Source: Lachnospiraceae bacterium (GTDB lineage: Bacteria > Bacillota > Clostridia > Lachnospirales > Lachnospiraceae). Taken from it: 51,139 nt of DNA. Below, piece after piece: positions 1-7,598 of this stretch. Within the stretch, counting starts at the first letter, position 1; each line of letters begins with the position of its first letter. The position numbers and the translations under genes are program-made. The stretch is from positions 1-51,139 of the forward strand of contig BLMC01000015.1 in the NCBI GenBank assembly GCA_011959805.1, in the 5' to 3' direction. A model generated the notes under the pieces. It ran no database searches and was not told where the DNA came from. It saw only the letters and a program-made list of their open reading frames with translations.

Positions 1-178
1 ATTACAAAATATTTGTTTGTTATAGTTCATTCATCCATCAAAATAGTAAAATTTATATGCTAAATAGACACTTTTTTTCAATTTATGTGCAAAAATTGTC
101 GTTGTTTACATTTTTGACACATAAAATTGTACTATTTCATATTTGACATGAACTGTAACATTTTTTGTTTATTGGAAC
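1..178. other. AT-rich stretch without a gene
   Basis: No reading frame with a ribosome-binding site is visible on either strand. The stretch lies downstream of the minus-strand M23 peptidase gene and is very AT-rich. It holds TTGACA-like words but no convincing -10 at the right spacing, so no promoter is called. Confidence 0.5.
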
Positions 179-207
179 GAAACACCCACCATATATGCGG
201 GTGCTTC
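179..207 (-). terminator. Likely terminator of the M23 peptidase gene
   Basis: Read on the minus strand, AAGCACCC pairs with GGGTGTTT around an AT-rich loop, just after the stop at 220. The tail (CGTTCC then AT-rich) is only moderately U-rich, so this is a medium-confidence intrinsic terminator. Confidence 0.5.
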
Positions 208-219
208 ATTATAATTTCA

Positions 220-1788
220 CTAATTCAAATATTTTAATGGGTTCACAGCGCTACCGTTGATTCGTATTTCAAAGTGAACATGCGGTCCGGTACTCCGTCC
301 AGTATTTCCACTTAGGGCAATCCGTTCCCCCTGTGACACTGTCTGTCCAGTTTTAACCAGCACCTTGCTTAAATGCCCATATCGGGTCTGTCTGCCATCT
401 GCATGATTGATATAAACTGCGTAACCATACCCGCTTGCCCAACCTGCATGTACGACAGTTCCTGCATTGGAAGCGACCACTCTTGTTCCAATTGGCACTG
501 CCCAGTCAATTCCCTTATGGTTTGTGGAAGCACCTTTTGTCGGTGCGCTTCTTGCACCAAACCCAGAACTAAGTCTTCCGCCAGAAATCGGCTTTATATA
601 AGTTGGTGGAATCTTTGTTCCGCGCTCTACAATCTTGGGAACCGCTTCCGCGTAAACCTGCTCTTTTAAAATTTCTCTGCCAACCTCCTGACCATTTCTA
701 TATGAGATAACTGCCGCTACTTTACGTCTACCGGCGGACGGCTCTTGGAGTGTTACCTTCTGTGTTGTGTACCACTCATCATTTGGAATATATTGAACTT
801 CCGCTTCGTAATCTTCTGTATAGACTTGCTCTTCTTCCCACATAATAGAGAGTTCTGGTTCTGGAACCGTAATTACCAACTCTTGGTCAACCCGAATCAT
901 TGTATTTTCATCTTCAAGAGCGTCATTAATCGCAATTAATTCATCCATTGGAATATTGTTGGTCAAGCAAATCTGAGAAAGCGTATCGCCAGAAACTACC
1001 TTGTAAATAATCTGTGTTTCTTGCTCCTTTGTAACAAGGTTTACTGCTTCCTCCACAGAATTTAATTCTTCCTCAAGCAAATATGCCTCAACTACCTCTA
1101 TTTTCTCAGCATAAGCAATATCTGTCAACCCTGCTGCATAATCTTCAAATCCTCTGTCTACCACTGGTTCCGCCGCGGCAAACATAGCCTCTAAATCCGC
1201 TGTAATTCCTGCGGACCTGTTAAACACCTCGTCGTCTGTAATCGTTTCATCTCGCAGCGAAATCACTGCTTCGAGCACATTTATCTCACGGTCTTGATCT
1301 AGCTCAAGCTGCACCTGATACTGATTCTGTGCATCATAAGGAGATAATGCCTGTTCAAGCAACTCATGAACTTCATCGTAGGAGCCAAGATTTACCGCGG
1401 TCTCATTCACCTTAACAGTGTAGGAACGATGTAATGTCTCGCGTGTATTGTTTTTCATTACCTCCACCATGTTATCAATCACAGTCTGATCATCATCTAC
1501 TACTGCCCAGAATTTCTCGCTCCCCTCTGTTGTAATGTTTGTATCGATAAACACAAGCTCATTACTATCAATCTCCTGTACCGCCTGACGTCTTGCCTGC
1601 ATAAGAAGTGCATCCAGCTTTTCTATCGATCCCAAATTTCCGACGGGGGTACCATTTAGAGTAACTGCATAAAAATTATCACCTGTATGTTTAAAAAACT
1701 GTATTGACGGAAACAAAAATGCACAGACTGCCAGCGCAATCGCCGCCGCCTCAATATAACACAGCTTTACTTTTTTATATAAACGCAT
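220..1788 (-). CDS. LysM-G5-M23 cell-wall peptidase
   Basis: A 522-residue exported, membrane-anchored peptidoglycan hydrolase. Residues 12-30 form an uncleaved signal anchor. A poorly conserved spacer is followed by a LysM motif (about 261-308, with VVSGDTLSQI), a G5-like domain (about 315-392) and a complete M23 domain (about 416-517). The zinc site is intact: H424 and D428 in HKGID, and H503/H505 in HVHFE, with the conserved YGHLS between them. By family, M23 enzymes are metallo-endopeptidases that cut peptide cross-bridges or stems in the wall; LysM holds them to glycan. The start has AAGGTG eight bases upstream. The gene is monocistronic, with a good promoter at 1996-2024 and a hairpin after the stop. 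Role in growth, division or sporulation cannot be told from sequence. Confidence 0.9.
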   Translation of the reverse strand: MRLYKKVKLCYIEAAAIALAVCAFLFPSIQFFKHTGDNFYAVTLNGTPVGNLGSIEKLDALLMQARRQAVQEIDSNELVFIDTNITTEGSEKFWAVVDDDQTVIDNMVEVMKNNTRETLHRSYTVKVNETAVNLGSYDEVHELLEQALSPYDAQNQYQVQLELDQDREINVLEAVISLRDETITDDEVFNRSAGITADLEAMFAAAEPVVDRGFEDYAAGLTDIAYAEKIEVVEAYLLEEELNSVEEAVNLVTKEQETQIIYKVVSGDTLSQICLTNNIPMDELIAINDALEDENTMIRVDQELVITVPEPELSIMWEEEQVYTEDYEAEVQYIPNDEWYTTQKVTLQEPSAGRRKVAAVISYRNGQEVGREILKEQVYAEAVPKIVERGTKIPPTYIKPISGGRLSSGFGARSAPTKGASTNHKGIDWAVPIGTRVVASNAGTVVHAGWASGYGYAVYINHADGRQTRYGHLSKVLVKTGQTVSQGERIALSGNTGRSTGPHVHFEIRINGSAVNPLKYLN

Positions 1789-1995
1789 ATTTTTTCACCT
1801 TTATCAACAAATGTATCTTTTCTGAGATAGCGCTTTTCCTACTTATGATTGGATATCACCGACAATTTTTTGACGAGTATCTGTGTTCATAAATCATCTT
1901 TTGCCAAGCGCTATACAGCTTCGGATATCATACATTTTAACAGCCTTTTATAATATTGTAAATAGCGCATTTTTCATTCCTTATCTTTTGATGTT

Positions 1996-2024
1996 AATAT
2001 AGTCCCTATGAAATCCTCTGTCAA
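1996..2024 (-). promoter_or_regulatory. Sigma-A-type promoter of the M23 peptidase gene
   Basis: On the minus strand TTGACA (2019-2024) is separated by 17 bases from TATATT (1996-2001). It would leave a leader of about 200 nt before the ATG at 1788; no structure was recognised in that leader. Confidence 0.7.
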
Positions 2025-2037
2025 AATAGTTCAATTT

Positions 2038-2065
2038 AAAAAGGGACTTATAAAAGCCCCTTTTA
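2038..2065 (-). terminator. Intrinsic terminator after the coiled-coil protein gene
   Basis: Immediately after the TGA stop, the minus strand reads AAAAGGGGCTT, a TTAT loop and AAGTCCCTTTTT. This is a compact stem ending in a U run. Confidence 0.8.
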
Positions 2066-3376
2066 TCATCCTATCGTATCATCCTCTCTTTTCTCTCCCT
2101 CGTTAAGTTGTTCTTGTTCTGACAAAATTTCTTCTACTTTTTCTTCAGTCAGTTCATCCTCATCAACATGGTCACGCTCATCAAGCTTTTCCTCTAAACG
2201 CTCCGCAGTGTCTTGTGTATGGTTGGCAATGCTGTCCTGACCTTGTGTTCTCAAAATGTCATCCTCGTCAAAAAGCTCCTGAAGTTCTTTCTTCTGACGC
2301 TTTGCCATAGCAAGATGTCGACTTCCAAGATATGCAATGCGCAAATCCTTTGCATTTCGTTTCTCTTGTAATGCCTGCGCTCTGCCCTTTGACAGGTTTT
2401 TAATCTCTTCTTTCATATCTAGTCCCATAAAGTATTGTGACATTGCTGTCAATTTTTTCTTGGCACTTTCATCTGTCTCTGCCCCTATTCGCTCTGCAAA
2501 ATATTGTTCCATCATATCACGATGGACCAGAGTAGCAATATAATCCGACATTGCTTTAATCTTTTCCTGAATGCTGATACTTGGCTCATCATTCATTTTA
2601 TATATATTATTGCGCTCATCCAGGAATCCGGAAATTGATTGATTATTCATCGCTAGACCATACGTACCTGACGTTTCCATTTGTTGAATTGTACCTAGCA
2701 TTCCCAGTTCCCGTTTTGCCGCAGATGCTCCAATATTTCCCTCCATAAGACTGTTGCTGGATTCTGTCTCATCCTTTTTTGTATCTTCTTGGCCTGATGT
2801 TTCTTCTATATCTGCCTCGTCGTCCTGCTCTTCAAAACTTTCAATCATCATAATCAGCTCAGAACTTTTCCTGTTGACTTCCTCTTGTTGTATCGCTGCC
2901 ATCTCTGCTTCTTTCTGCGCCTCTTTTTCCTGTCTACCTACCTCATATTTCTGTAATTCTTCAAGCTTTTGTAATTCGGTCAATGCAGCCGCTCGCTCCT
3001 CCGCCATTTCCTTTGTCTCTTTATGGTCATATCGATTTCGTATATTCGCTGTTGCATCTCCCCATACTCGAACTTGCGTTACCAGTTCATCATACAGCTC
3101 TTCTTCTGTCACTTCTGTAGATGCATTGTCCTCCCCAGTCTCTTTTGTAGCTTGAACTTGTTGTGCTCGTTCCATTTCCTTGACTTTTTGTGAAAGCTCC
3201 ATTGCCTCTGCGGAAATCGTGACTCTCACCGCATCTGTCTCTTTTGCTTGGTCTTGCGCCTCTAGCATTCTGCGCCGTGTAAACAAAGATTGATTTTCAT
3301 TTGTTTTGTATGCATTACTCGCAAAATTGCTGGTCATTTGATAAAATTGATTCGTCTGATTCCATTGTATTTGCAT
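2066..3376 (-). CDS. Coiled-coil protein of unknown function with an FlgM-like N-terminal motif
   Basis: A 436-residue soluble, highly charged protein (Glu/Lys/Gln-rich) with no signal peptide or membrane segment. Heptad-rich stretches lie around residues 60-175 and in the C-terminal third, so it is probably largely helical. Near residue 48 it has VRVTISAEAMELS, similar in pattern to the D-x-V-x-I-S-x-x-A segment of FlgM-type proteins. That is only a short resemblance; no sigma-factor-binding domain can be claimed. AGGAGG lies nine bases before the ATG. It is a single-gene unit with its own terminator and an 18-bp palindrome 25 bases upstream of the start. I do not recognise a named family. 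Confidence 0.75.
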   Translation of the reverse strand: MQIQWNQTNQFYQMTSNFASNAYKTNENQSLFTRRRMLEAQDQAKETDAVRVTISAEAMELSQKVKEMERAQQVQATKETGEDNASTEVTEEELYDELVTQVRVWGDATANIRNRYDHKETKEMAEERAAALTELQKLEELQKYEVGRQEKEAQKEAEMAAIQQEEVNRKSSELIMMIESFEEQDDEADIEETSGQEDTKKDETESSNSLMEGNIGASAAKRELGMLGTIQQMETSGTYGLAMNNQSISGFLDERNNIYKMNDEPSISIQEKIKAMSDYIATLVHRDMMEQYFAERIGAETDESAKKKLTAMSQYFMGLDMKEEIKNLSKGRAQALQEKRNAKDLRIAYLGSRHLAMAKRQKKELQELFDEDDILRTQGQDSIANHTQDTAERLEEKLDERDHVDEDELTEEKVEEILSEQEQLNEGEKREDDTIG

Positions 3377-3400
3377 AATTCCAACCTCCTGTTGTTTTTA

Positions 3401-3418
3401 TTGTAAATCCATTTACAA
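3401..3418. promoter_or_regulatory. 18-bp perfect palindrome, operator candidate
   Basis: TTGTAAATCCATTTACAA is an exact inverted repeat (TTGTAAAT-cc-ATTTACAA) about 25 bp upstream of the coiled-coil gene start. A related looser element, TTGTAA-N7-TTACAA, lies at 3565-3583. The two similar half-site pairs suggest a dimeric repressor or activator; the binding protein is unknown. Confidence 0.45.
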
Positions 3419-3420
3419 CA

Positions 3421-3540
3421 TTTTTTGCCCGCTTTAGCGAGTATTCAAATTAAAATGGTGAAATCTTTGATTTCATACGAACTCCCATCTGTCCGCTTTT
3501 GCGGGCATGCAAATCAGCATAGTGAAATCTTTGATTTCAC
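3421..3540. repeat. Tandem pair of 64-bp extragenic palindromic repeats
   Basis: Two adjacent units of about 60-64 bp. Each ends in TGAAATCTTTGATTTCA (3459-3475 and 3523-3539, exactly 64 bp apart) and contains a CCCGC-type GC hairpin (CCGCTTTTGCGG in unit 2). The same pair occurs at 35058-35185 and a partial unit at 6823-6864. Not part of any reading frame. Confidence 0.85.
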
Positions 3541-3794
3541 ATTATATCTTATATAATTTGTACATTGTAATTGTATTTTACAACTATAGTAACATATAAT
3601 ATATCGGACAATCCAGCACATTTTTTAAGACTACACACTATCAAGAATCAGTTTGTCACCATATTTTCGCTACGGTGCGCACTCTGTTGACAGAAAACCA
3701 ATTCACACACCTACAATCCTGCCAAAGGTTTATTCGTTAGAGATAGAAACGAGAATCATCTTTGGCTAAGATAAAATTGTCACTTTCTTGTCTT
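3541..3794. other. Intergenic AT-rich region
   Basis: No gene was found. It holds the TTGTAA-N7-TTACAA element at 3565-3583 and AT-rich promoter-like sequence for the downstream minus-strand gene. No clear terminator for the CaCA gene ending at 3795 could be identified. Confidence 0.4.
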
Positions 3795-4748
3795 TTAAAG
3801 ATTTGCTGCCAGCAAATAGACAAAATAGGCAGCATAACATATCAAAAATGTTGCGCCATCGCGTCTTGACAATGTATCATCATCCTTTGACAGAAAATAT
3901 AACAAAATTACTGCCACAATACCAATTATTCCATCAATGACAAATGACACAGAAAACGTCACTGGAGCAATTAGAGACACTGTACCCAATACAAAAAGAA
4001 TATTAAAGATATTGCTTCCTAAAATGTTTCCAACTGCAATATCTGCATTTCCCTTCCTTGCTGCTGTCACGCTGGTCATCAATTCTGGCAGTGATGTACC
4101 CAAAGCGATAATGGTCAGTCCGATAATCCTATCATCAATATGAAGAATGTCTGACGCAATAATTGTGGCATGATCAACTGCAAGATTGCTCCCAAAGATT
4201 ATCGCTACAATACCTCCCACAATATACAATAACAACACAATTATATTTTTCTGTTTTATCGGTTCCTCCCCTGTATCCCCTAGATTCCTTTCTTTCTTGG
4301 CAACACGAAAAAGATGTATGATAAAAACAATCATTAACAGCCAAAACAATATACCAGAAAAAATATTTAATTGTCCAAAAACAGTGCCAAACACAACAAG
4401 TACCAGTGTTATTAGTAAATTAAACGGAATATCGAATTTGATACTTGTTTTTTTGATATGCAATGGCACAATACATGCTGAAATGCCAAGAATAATAAAA
4501 ATATTCAACAAATTGCTTCCAAGGATATTTCCGATTGCAATACCTGTCGTCCCGGCAACTGCCGCTGAGATGCTAATTGCTGCTTCTGGCGCACTTGTAC
4601 CAAATGCAACAATTGTAAGACCAATAATAATTTGTGGTATGTGAAATTTCTCTGCAATTCCCGATGCACCATCCACAAAAAAATCGGCTCCTTTAATTAA
4701 AATGACAAAACCTATCATCATCAATAAAATACTTTTAAACGCTAACAT
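3795..4748 (-). CDS. CaCA-family Ca2+(K+)/Na+ exchanger, YrbG-like
   Basis: A 317-residue inner-membrane exchanger with about ten hydrophobic helices. It shows the two inverted alpha-repeats that define the CaCA superfamily: GTSAPE (50-55) with GNILGSN (73-79), and GTSLPE (217-222) with GNILGSN (240-246). The acidic residues in both GTSxPE motifs, which bind cation, are present. A charged cytoplasmic loop around 150-170 separates the halves. Length matches the bacterial YrbG/CaxA-like group. Substrate (Ca2+/H+, Ca2+/Na+ or other) cannot be told from sequence. GGAG precedes the start. The gene appears monocistronic, separated by a hairpin from the YbjQ gene upstream. Confidence 0.9.
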   Translation of the reverse strand: MLAFKSILLMMIGFVILIKGADFFVDGASGIAEKFHIPQIIIGLTIVAFGTSAPEAAISISAAVAGTTGIAIGNILGSNLLNIFIILGISACIVPLHIKKTSIKFDIPFNLLITLVLVVFGTVFGQLNIFSGILFWLLMIVFIIHLFRVAKKERNLGDTGEEPIKQKNIIVLLLYIVGGIVAIIFGSNLAVDHATIIASDILHIDDRIIGLTIIALGTSLPELMTSVTAARKGNADIAVGNILGSNIFNILFVLGTVSLIAPVTFSVSFVIDGIIGIVAVILLYFLSKDDDTLSRRDGATFLICYAAYFVYLLAANL

Positions 4749-4818
4749 TTTCTCACTCCATGCTTATTTTTATCATTTTTCTGTATATTGTACGCAAATA
4801 ATTTTTGTTGGTACAATG

Positions 4819-4855
4819 AAAATTGTCTGAGGTATCCATACCCCCAGACAATTTT
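4819..4855. terminator. Long near-perfect hairpin, terminator after the YbjQ gene
   Basis: AAAATTGTCTG pairs with CAGACAATTTT, and an inner GGTAT pairs with ATACC. The structure sits 27 bp past the YbjQ stop and before the CaCA gene start; AT-rich ends make it work in either direction. Confidence 0.75.
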
Positions 4856-4881
4856 ATTGTATCATACCCTATTTATTTTTT

Positions 4882-5193
4882 CTAGTTGAATTTCACAGCT
4901 GTGCCATATGCCATTACCTCAGCTGCACCTTGCATCACAGCCGCCGACGCATAACGAACGTTTACAATCGCATCGGCTCCAAGTTTTTCTGCCTCTTCTA
5001 CCATACGTTTTGTAGCCAGCGCACGCGCCTCATTCATCATTTCTGTATAGGTCTTTAATTCCCCACCTACCAGTGTTTTGAATCCCTGTGTAATATCCTT
5101 TCCTAAATTTTTTGACTGAATGGTGCTTCCCTTAACCATTCCAAGCATCACCAATTCTTTCCCGCTAATATAATCAGTATTGACTAAGATCAT
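4882..5193 (-). CDS. YbjQ/UPF0145 family protein
   Basis: A 103-residue cytosolic protein of the YbjQ (UPF0145, putative heavy-metal-binding) family. Typical features are the GxVKGSTIQSKNLGKD segment, the TYTEMMNEAR helix, and ADAIVNVRYAS followed by MAYGTAVK at the C-terminus. Members form a pentameric beta/alpha fold; their biochemical function is not established. Full family length. AGGAGGAGAAGAAG precedes the ATG. The start lies 20 nt inside the end of the small membrane-protein gene, so the two are translationally coupled. Confidence 0.9.
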   Translation of the reverse strand: MILVNTDYISGKELVMLGMVKGSTIQSKNLGKDITQGFKTLVGGELKTYTEMMNEARALATKRMVEEAEKLGADAIVNVRYASAAVMQGAAEVMAYGTAVKFN

Positions 5194-5401
5194 CTTCTTC
5201 TCCTCCTTGAATCTCTTTTATTCTACTTATTAATACACTGAACATCACCACCGCCAAGATTAGCGGTATCACAATCATTAAAATTTTAATGACTATGGGA
5301 ATGCTAGATACTACCATAAAAAATACTGCTATTCCAATATAATAGATAATTATAATAGAAGCAATCACAATTGGCGCAGCCATTTTTTTCCAATATTTCA
5401 T
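5174..5401 (-). CDS. Small two-helix membrane protein
   Basis: About 75 residues from the ATG at 5401, chosen because AGAGGTG lies eight bases upstream; an ATG six bases earlier is also possible. Two hydrophobic segments (about 7-30 and 33-56) are followed by a short acidic cytoplasmic tail (EEDDLSQY). Its 3' end overlaps the YbjQ gene by 20 nt, so the pair form an operon. Function unknown; a membrane partner for the YbjQ protein is inferred from position only. Confidence 0.75.
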   Translation of the reverse strand: MKYWKKMAAPIVIASIIIIYYIGIAVFFMVVSSIPIVIKILMIVIPLILAVVMFSVLISRIKEIQGGEEDDLSQY

Positions 5402-5471
5402 ATGCATTACACCTCTTTTCTTTAATAAGCTTTGCATAACATATGATATTTAATCTAATATGTTGTCAATT

Positions 5472-5672
5472 TTAAATATTTATTTCCAGCGGCTTGTCAA
5501 TTTCGTCGGAAACATATTTTCCATTTTTCTTTCGCTGTCGGACACACTCCGTCAGCAGATACTCAATCTGTCCGTTGACGGATCGAAAATCGTCCTCCGC
5601 CCACGCAGCAATCGCGTCATACAGCTTTGCCGAAAGCCTGAGCGGAACTTGTTTTTTGCCAGAATCACCCAT
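5472..5672 (-). CDS. Arc-like ribbon-helix-helix protein
   Basis: A 66-residue protein with a ribbon-helix-helix pattern. The strand [19 protein letters not shown] carries alternating residues for DNA contact, and is followed by two helices (to about residue 47) and a short basic tail. AAGGAAT lies upstream of the ATG. It begins 53 nt after the SPFH gene stop on the same strand, so the two are probably co-transcribed. Small Arc-like proteins next to SPFH genes could sense or control the membrane protein, or simply autoregulate; neither is shown by sequence. No toxin gene is adjacent, so it is not called an antitoxin. Confidence 0.75.
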   Translation of the reverse strand: MGDSGKKQVPLRLSAKLYDAIAAWAEDDFRSVNGQIEYLLTECVRQRKKNGKYVSDEIDKPLEINI

Positions 5673-5725
5673 AACGCTATTCCTTTTTTATTTTGTTGTT
5701 AACAGTTCTTACATCATGCTACTAT

Positions 5726-6724
5726 TTAATACAAACTGCCTGAGTTTACGATTGGCTGGGCGTCGCGATTGCCACAAAGCACAACTAACAAATTAGAAAC
5801 CATCGCCGCCTTGCGCTCTTCGTCAAGCTCTACAGTGTGATTTTCACTCAGGCGCTCAAGCGCCATCTCAACCATGCCAACTGCACCATCCACAATCATT
5901 TTTCGCGCATCAATAATTGCAGATGCCTGTTGCCGCTGAAGCATTACTGCCGCAATTTCTGGCGCATAAGCAAGATATGTAATGCGCGCCTCAATCACTT
6001 CAATTCCCGCATCCTCGACCCTCTTTTGAATCTCTTTGCGAATCCTGGTTGCAACAATCTCACTCGAACCGCGCAGGCTTCCCTCATCTGATACTCCATC
6101 GCCAGTCGTATCAACATTGGGCGCCACATCATAAGGATAGATTCGCACAATATCACGAAGCGCACTGTCGCACTGCAAGGATAAAAATTCTTTGTAATTA
6201 TCCACGTTAAAAACTGCTTTTGCGGTGTTCACAACTTTCCATGTAACTGCGATACCAATCTCAATTGGGTTGCCAAGACAATCATTAATCTTTTGTTTAT
6301 TATTGTTCAAAGTCATAATTTTTAGTGAAATTTTATTGTTGTATGCTTCCATATTTACGCCTGCTGCCTTGTTCGCAATTACAGAAACAGAATCATTTAC
6401 GTCTCCGCTTTGATTAAGCCTTGTTCGTGCTGCTGGGTTTACACTGGTGCAAAATGGATTCACAAAATAAAAACCTTCCTCTTTTAATGTGCCAATATAT
6501 TTGCCAAATAGTGTGAGTACCAACGCCTCCTGTGGTTTTAGAACTTTTAATCCTGGCAAAAGTATTGTCGCCACGACAATCAAAAAAATACTAGCAAAAA
6601 TTATTATAGAGTACGCATATACAGCTCCCCAATAAATTCCTATTACCGATACCACATACAATAACAAAATGCCACATAATGCAGCCATTCCATTTTTTTT
6701 CTTTGATAAAACTCTTTCCTCCAT
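5726..6724 (-). CDS. SPFH/band-7 domain membrane protein
   Basis: 332 residues from the ATG at 6724, chosen because AGGAGG lies seven bases upstream; the frame stays open 59 codons further but without a site. Two N-terminal membrane helices (about 12-32 and 34-56) are followed by a band-7/SPFH domain from about residue 60 (LKPQEALVLTLFGKYIGTLKE) to about 270, then a helical tail rich in RQQASAIIDAR-type sequence typical of the family. SPFH proteins form ring or cage oligomers that organise membrane microdomains and regulate proteases. Followed by an Arc-like protein gene in the same orientation. Specific partner unknown. Confidence 0.88.
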   Translation of the reverse strand: MEERVLSKKKNGMAALCGILLLYVVSVIGIYWGAVYAYSIIIFASIFLIVVATILLPGLKVLKPQEALVLTLFGKYIGTLKEEGFYFVNPFCTSVNPAARTRLNQSGDVNDSVSVIANKAAGVNMEAYNNKISLKIMTLNNNKQKINDCLGNPIEIGIAVTWKVVNTAKAVFNVDNYKEFLSLQCDSALRDIVRIYPYDVAPNVDTTGDGVSDEGSLRGSSEIVATRIRKEIQKRVEDAGIEVIEARITYLAYAPEIAAVMLQRQQASAIIDARKMIVDGAVGMVEMALERLSENHTVELDEERKAAMVSNLLVVLCGNRDAQPIVNSGSLY

Positions 6725-6822
6725 AGTGTACCTCCTATCAATACCTTGATTGATTTGTTTTGATATCATTATGATATCATTTAGAAATAGTTTTGTCAAC
6801 ATATATTTTATAATTTCTACAT

Positions 6823-6864
6823 GAATTCCCATCTGCCCGCTTTTGCAGGCATACAAATCAGGAT
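6823..6864. repeat. Partial copy of the 64-bp palindromic repeat
   Basis: Starts GAATTCCCATCTGCCCGC and continues through the GCAGGC hairpin arm to CAAATCAGGAT, matching the first two-thirds of the units at 3479-3540 and 35120-35185. The TGAAATC palindrome is missing, replaced by CACTCCCGCGCCGAGTG, itself a small inverted repeat. Confidence 0.7.
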
Positions 6865-6910
6865 CACTCCCGCGCCGAGTGTCTGTTACCTCTGTTGACA
6901 AATTTCACTT

Positions 6911-6955
6911 GGGTGCCCGCGTGCAATCGAGTGGGGAAGGTTACTTCCCCTACTC
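6911..6955. repeat. Second extragenic repeat type (GGGTGCCCG + hairpin)
   Basis: GGGTGCCCG is followed by GCAA and a stem, AGTGGGGAAG-gtta-CTTCCCCTACT. The same arrangement recurs at 51037-51078. It lies in the 317-bp gap between the SPFH start and the response-regulator terminator, which contains no gene. Confidence 0.65.
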
Positions 6956-7010
6956 CCGCGCGACCTGTGCGTCGCCTTAGTGGCTTATTTCCTCTGTACG
7001 GGTCTGCGCA

Positions 7011-7041
7011 TAAAAATAAGAAGGGAAAATAAATTCCCTTC
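7011..7041 (-). terminator. Intrinsic terminator of the receiver gene
   Basis: Minus strand: GAAGGGAA, short AT loop, TTCCCTTC, then TTATTTTTA, starting immediately after the stop. Confidence 0.85.
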
Positions 7042-7497
7042 TCATTTTCGTACATAAGTCGCAAGTGCGCTAAATATTTTCTCCATATCAAACGGTTTGG
7101 TTAAGTGATCATTCATGCCTGCCTCCCGCGTCTGACGAATATCTTCCTCAAAATCATTTGCAGTCAACGCCAAGATTGGTATTGTCTGTGCATCCACATG
7201 AGCCATTAAACGGATTTTTTTGGTGGCCTCCACGCCATCCATGACAGGCATATGCATGTCCATTAAAATTATATCAAAAGTTCCCGGTGGACTATTTTGA
7301 AACAATTCAACTGCAATCTGTCCATTCTCTGCTGTAGTGACAAGCAGTCCGCGCTCCTTTAAAACCTCCGTCACAATCTCCAGATTTAACTCATTGTCTT
7401 CCACCACTAAAATTTTCATTCCCGCAAGTATATTTGACGTATCTGCTACAATGTTTAACTCATTATTTAACAGCTCTTTTTCTGTATTTATATCCAT
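7042..7497 (-). CDS. Stand-alone response-regulator receiver domain
   Basis: 151 residues. An unconserved 27-residue lead is followed by one CheY-like receiver domain. Signature positions are present: acidic pair in LVVEDNELN, phospho-acceptor Asp in DIILMDMHMP, Thr in LALTAND and Lys in HLTKPFD. There is no output domain, so it probably acts as a phosphate carrier or by protein contact. Its closest look-alike in this window is the last receiver of the hybrid kinase at 11956-15345 (same LxxMDxxMPxMxG pattern), so it may share a kinase of that type. GGATGAGAC precedes the ATG. Its kinase partner is not adjacent. Confidence 0.88.
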   Translation of the reverse strand: MDINTEKELLNNELNIVADTSNILAGMKILVVEDNELNLEIVTEVLKERGLLVTTAENGQIAVELFQNSPPGTFDIILMDMHMPVMDGVEATKKIRLMAHVDAQTIPILALTANDFEEDIRQTREAGMNDHLTKPFDMEKIFSALATYVRK

Positions 7498-7544
7498 GTC
7501 TCATCCAACCTTTTTCATAACGTTTTTATACTTTTTATCATTCC

Positions 7545-7577
7545 TACTATTTTATTCAATCAACAAATAAAATAGTA
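7545..7577. terminator. 12-bp perfect AT-rich hairpin after the choloylglycine hydrolase gene
   Basis: TACTATTTTATT pairs exactly with AATAAAATAGTA around a 9-nt loop, 22 bp past the hydrolase stop. There is no clean U run, so it may terminate weakly or act on the receiver gene downstream. Confidence 0.4.
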
Positions 7578-7598
7578 CATCCTATCTTGAAAAAATCG

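Noticed and set aside
2754-3155. Long plus-strand frame opposite the coiled-coil gene
   Set aside because: Ser/Cys-rich translation typical of the opposite strand of a Glu/Lys-rich gene, with no start site.
3421-3540. Repeat pair as a CRISPR array
   Set aside because: Units are contiguous without spacers, only two per site, and no cas genes are present.
5472-5672. Ribbon-helix-helix protein as an antitoxin
   Set aside because: No toxin-like gene is adjacent; the neighbour is an SPFH membrane protein.
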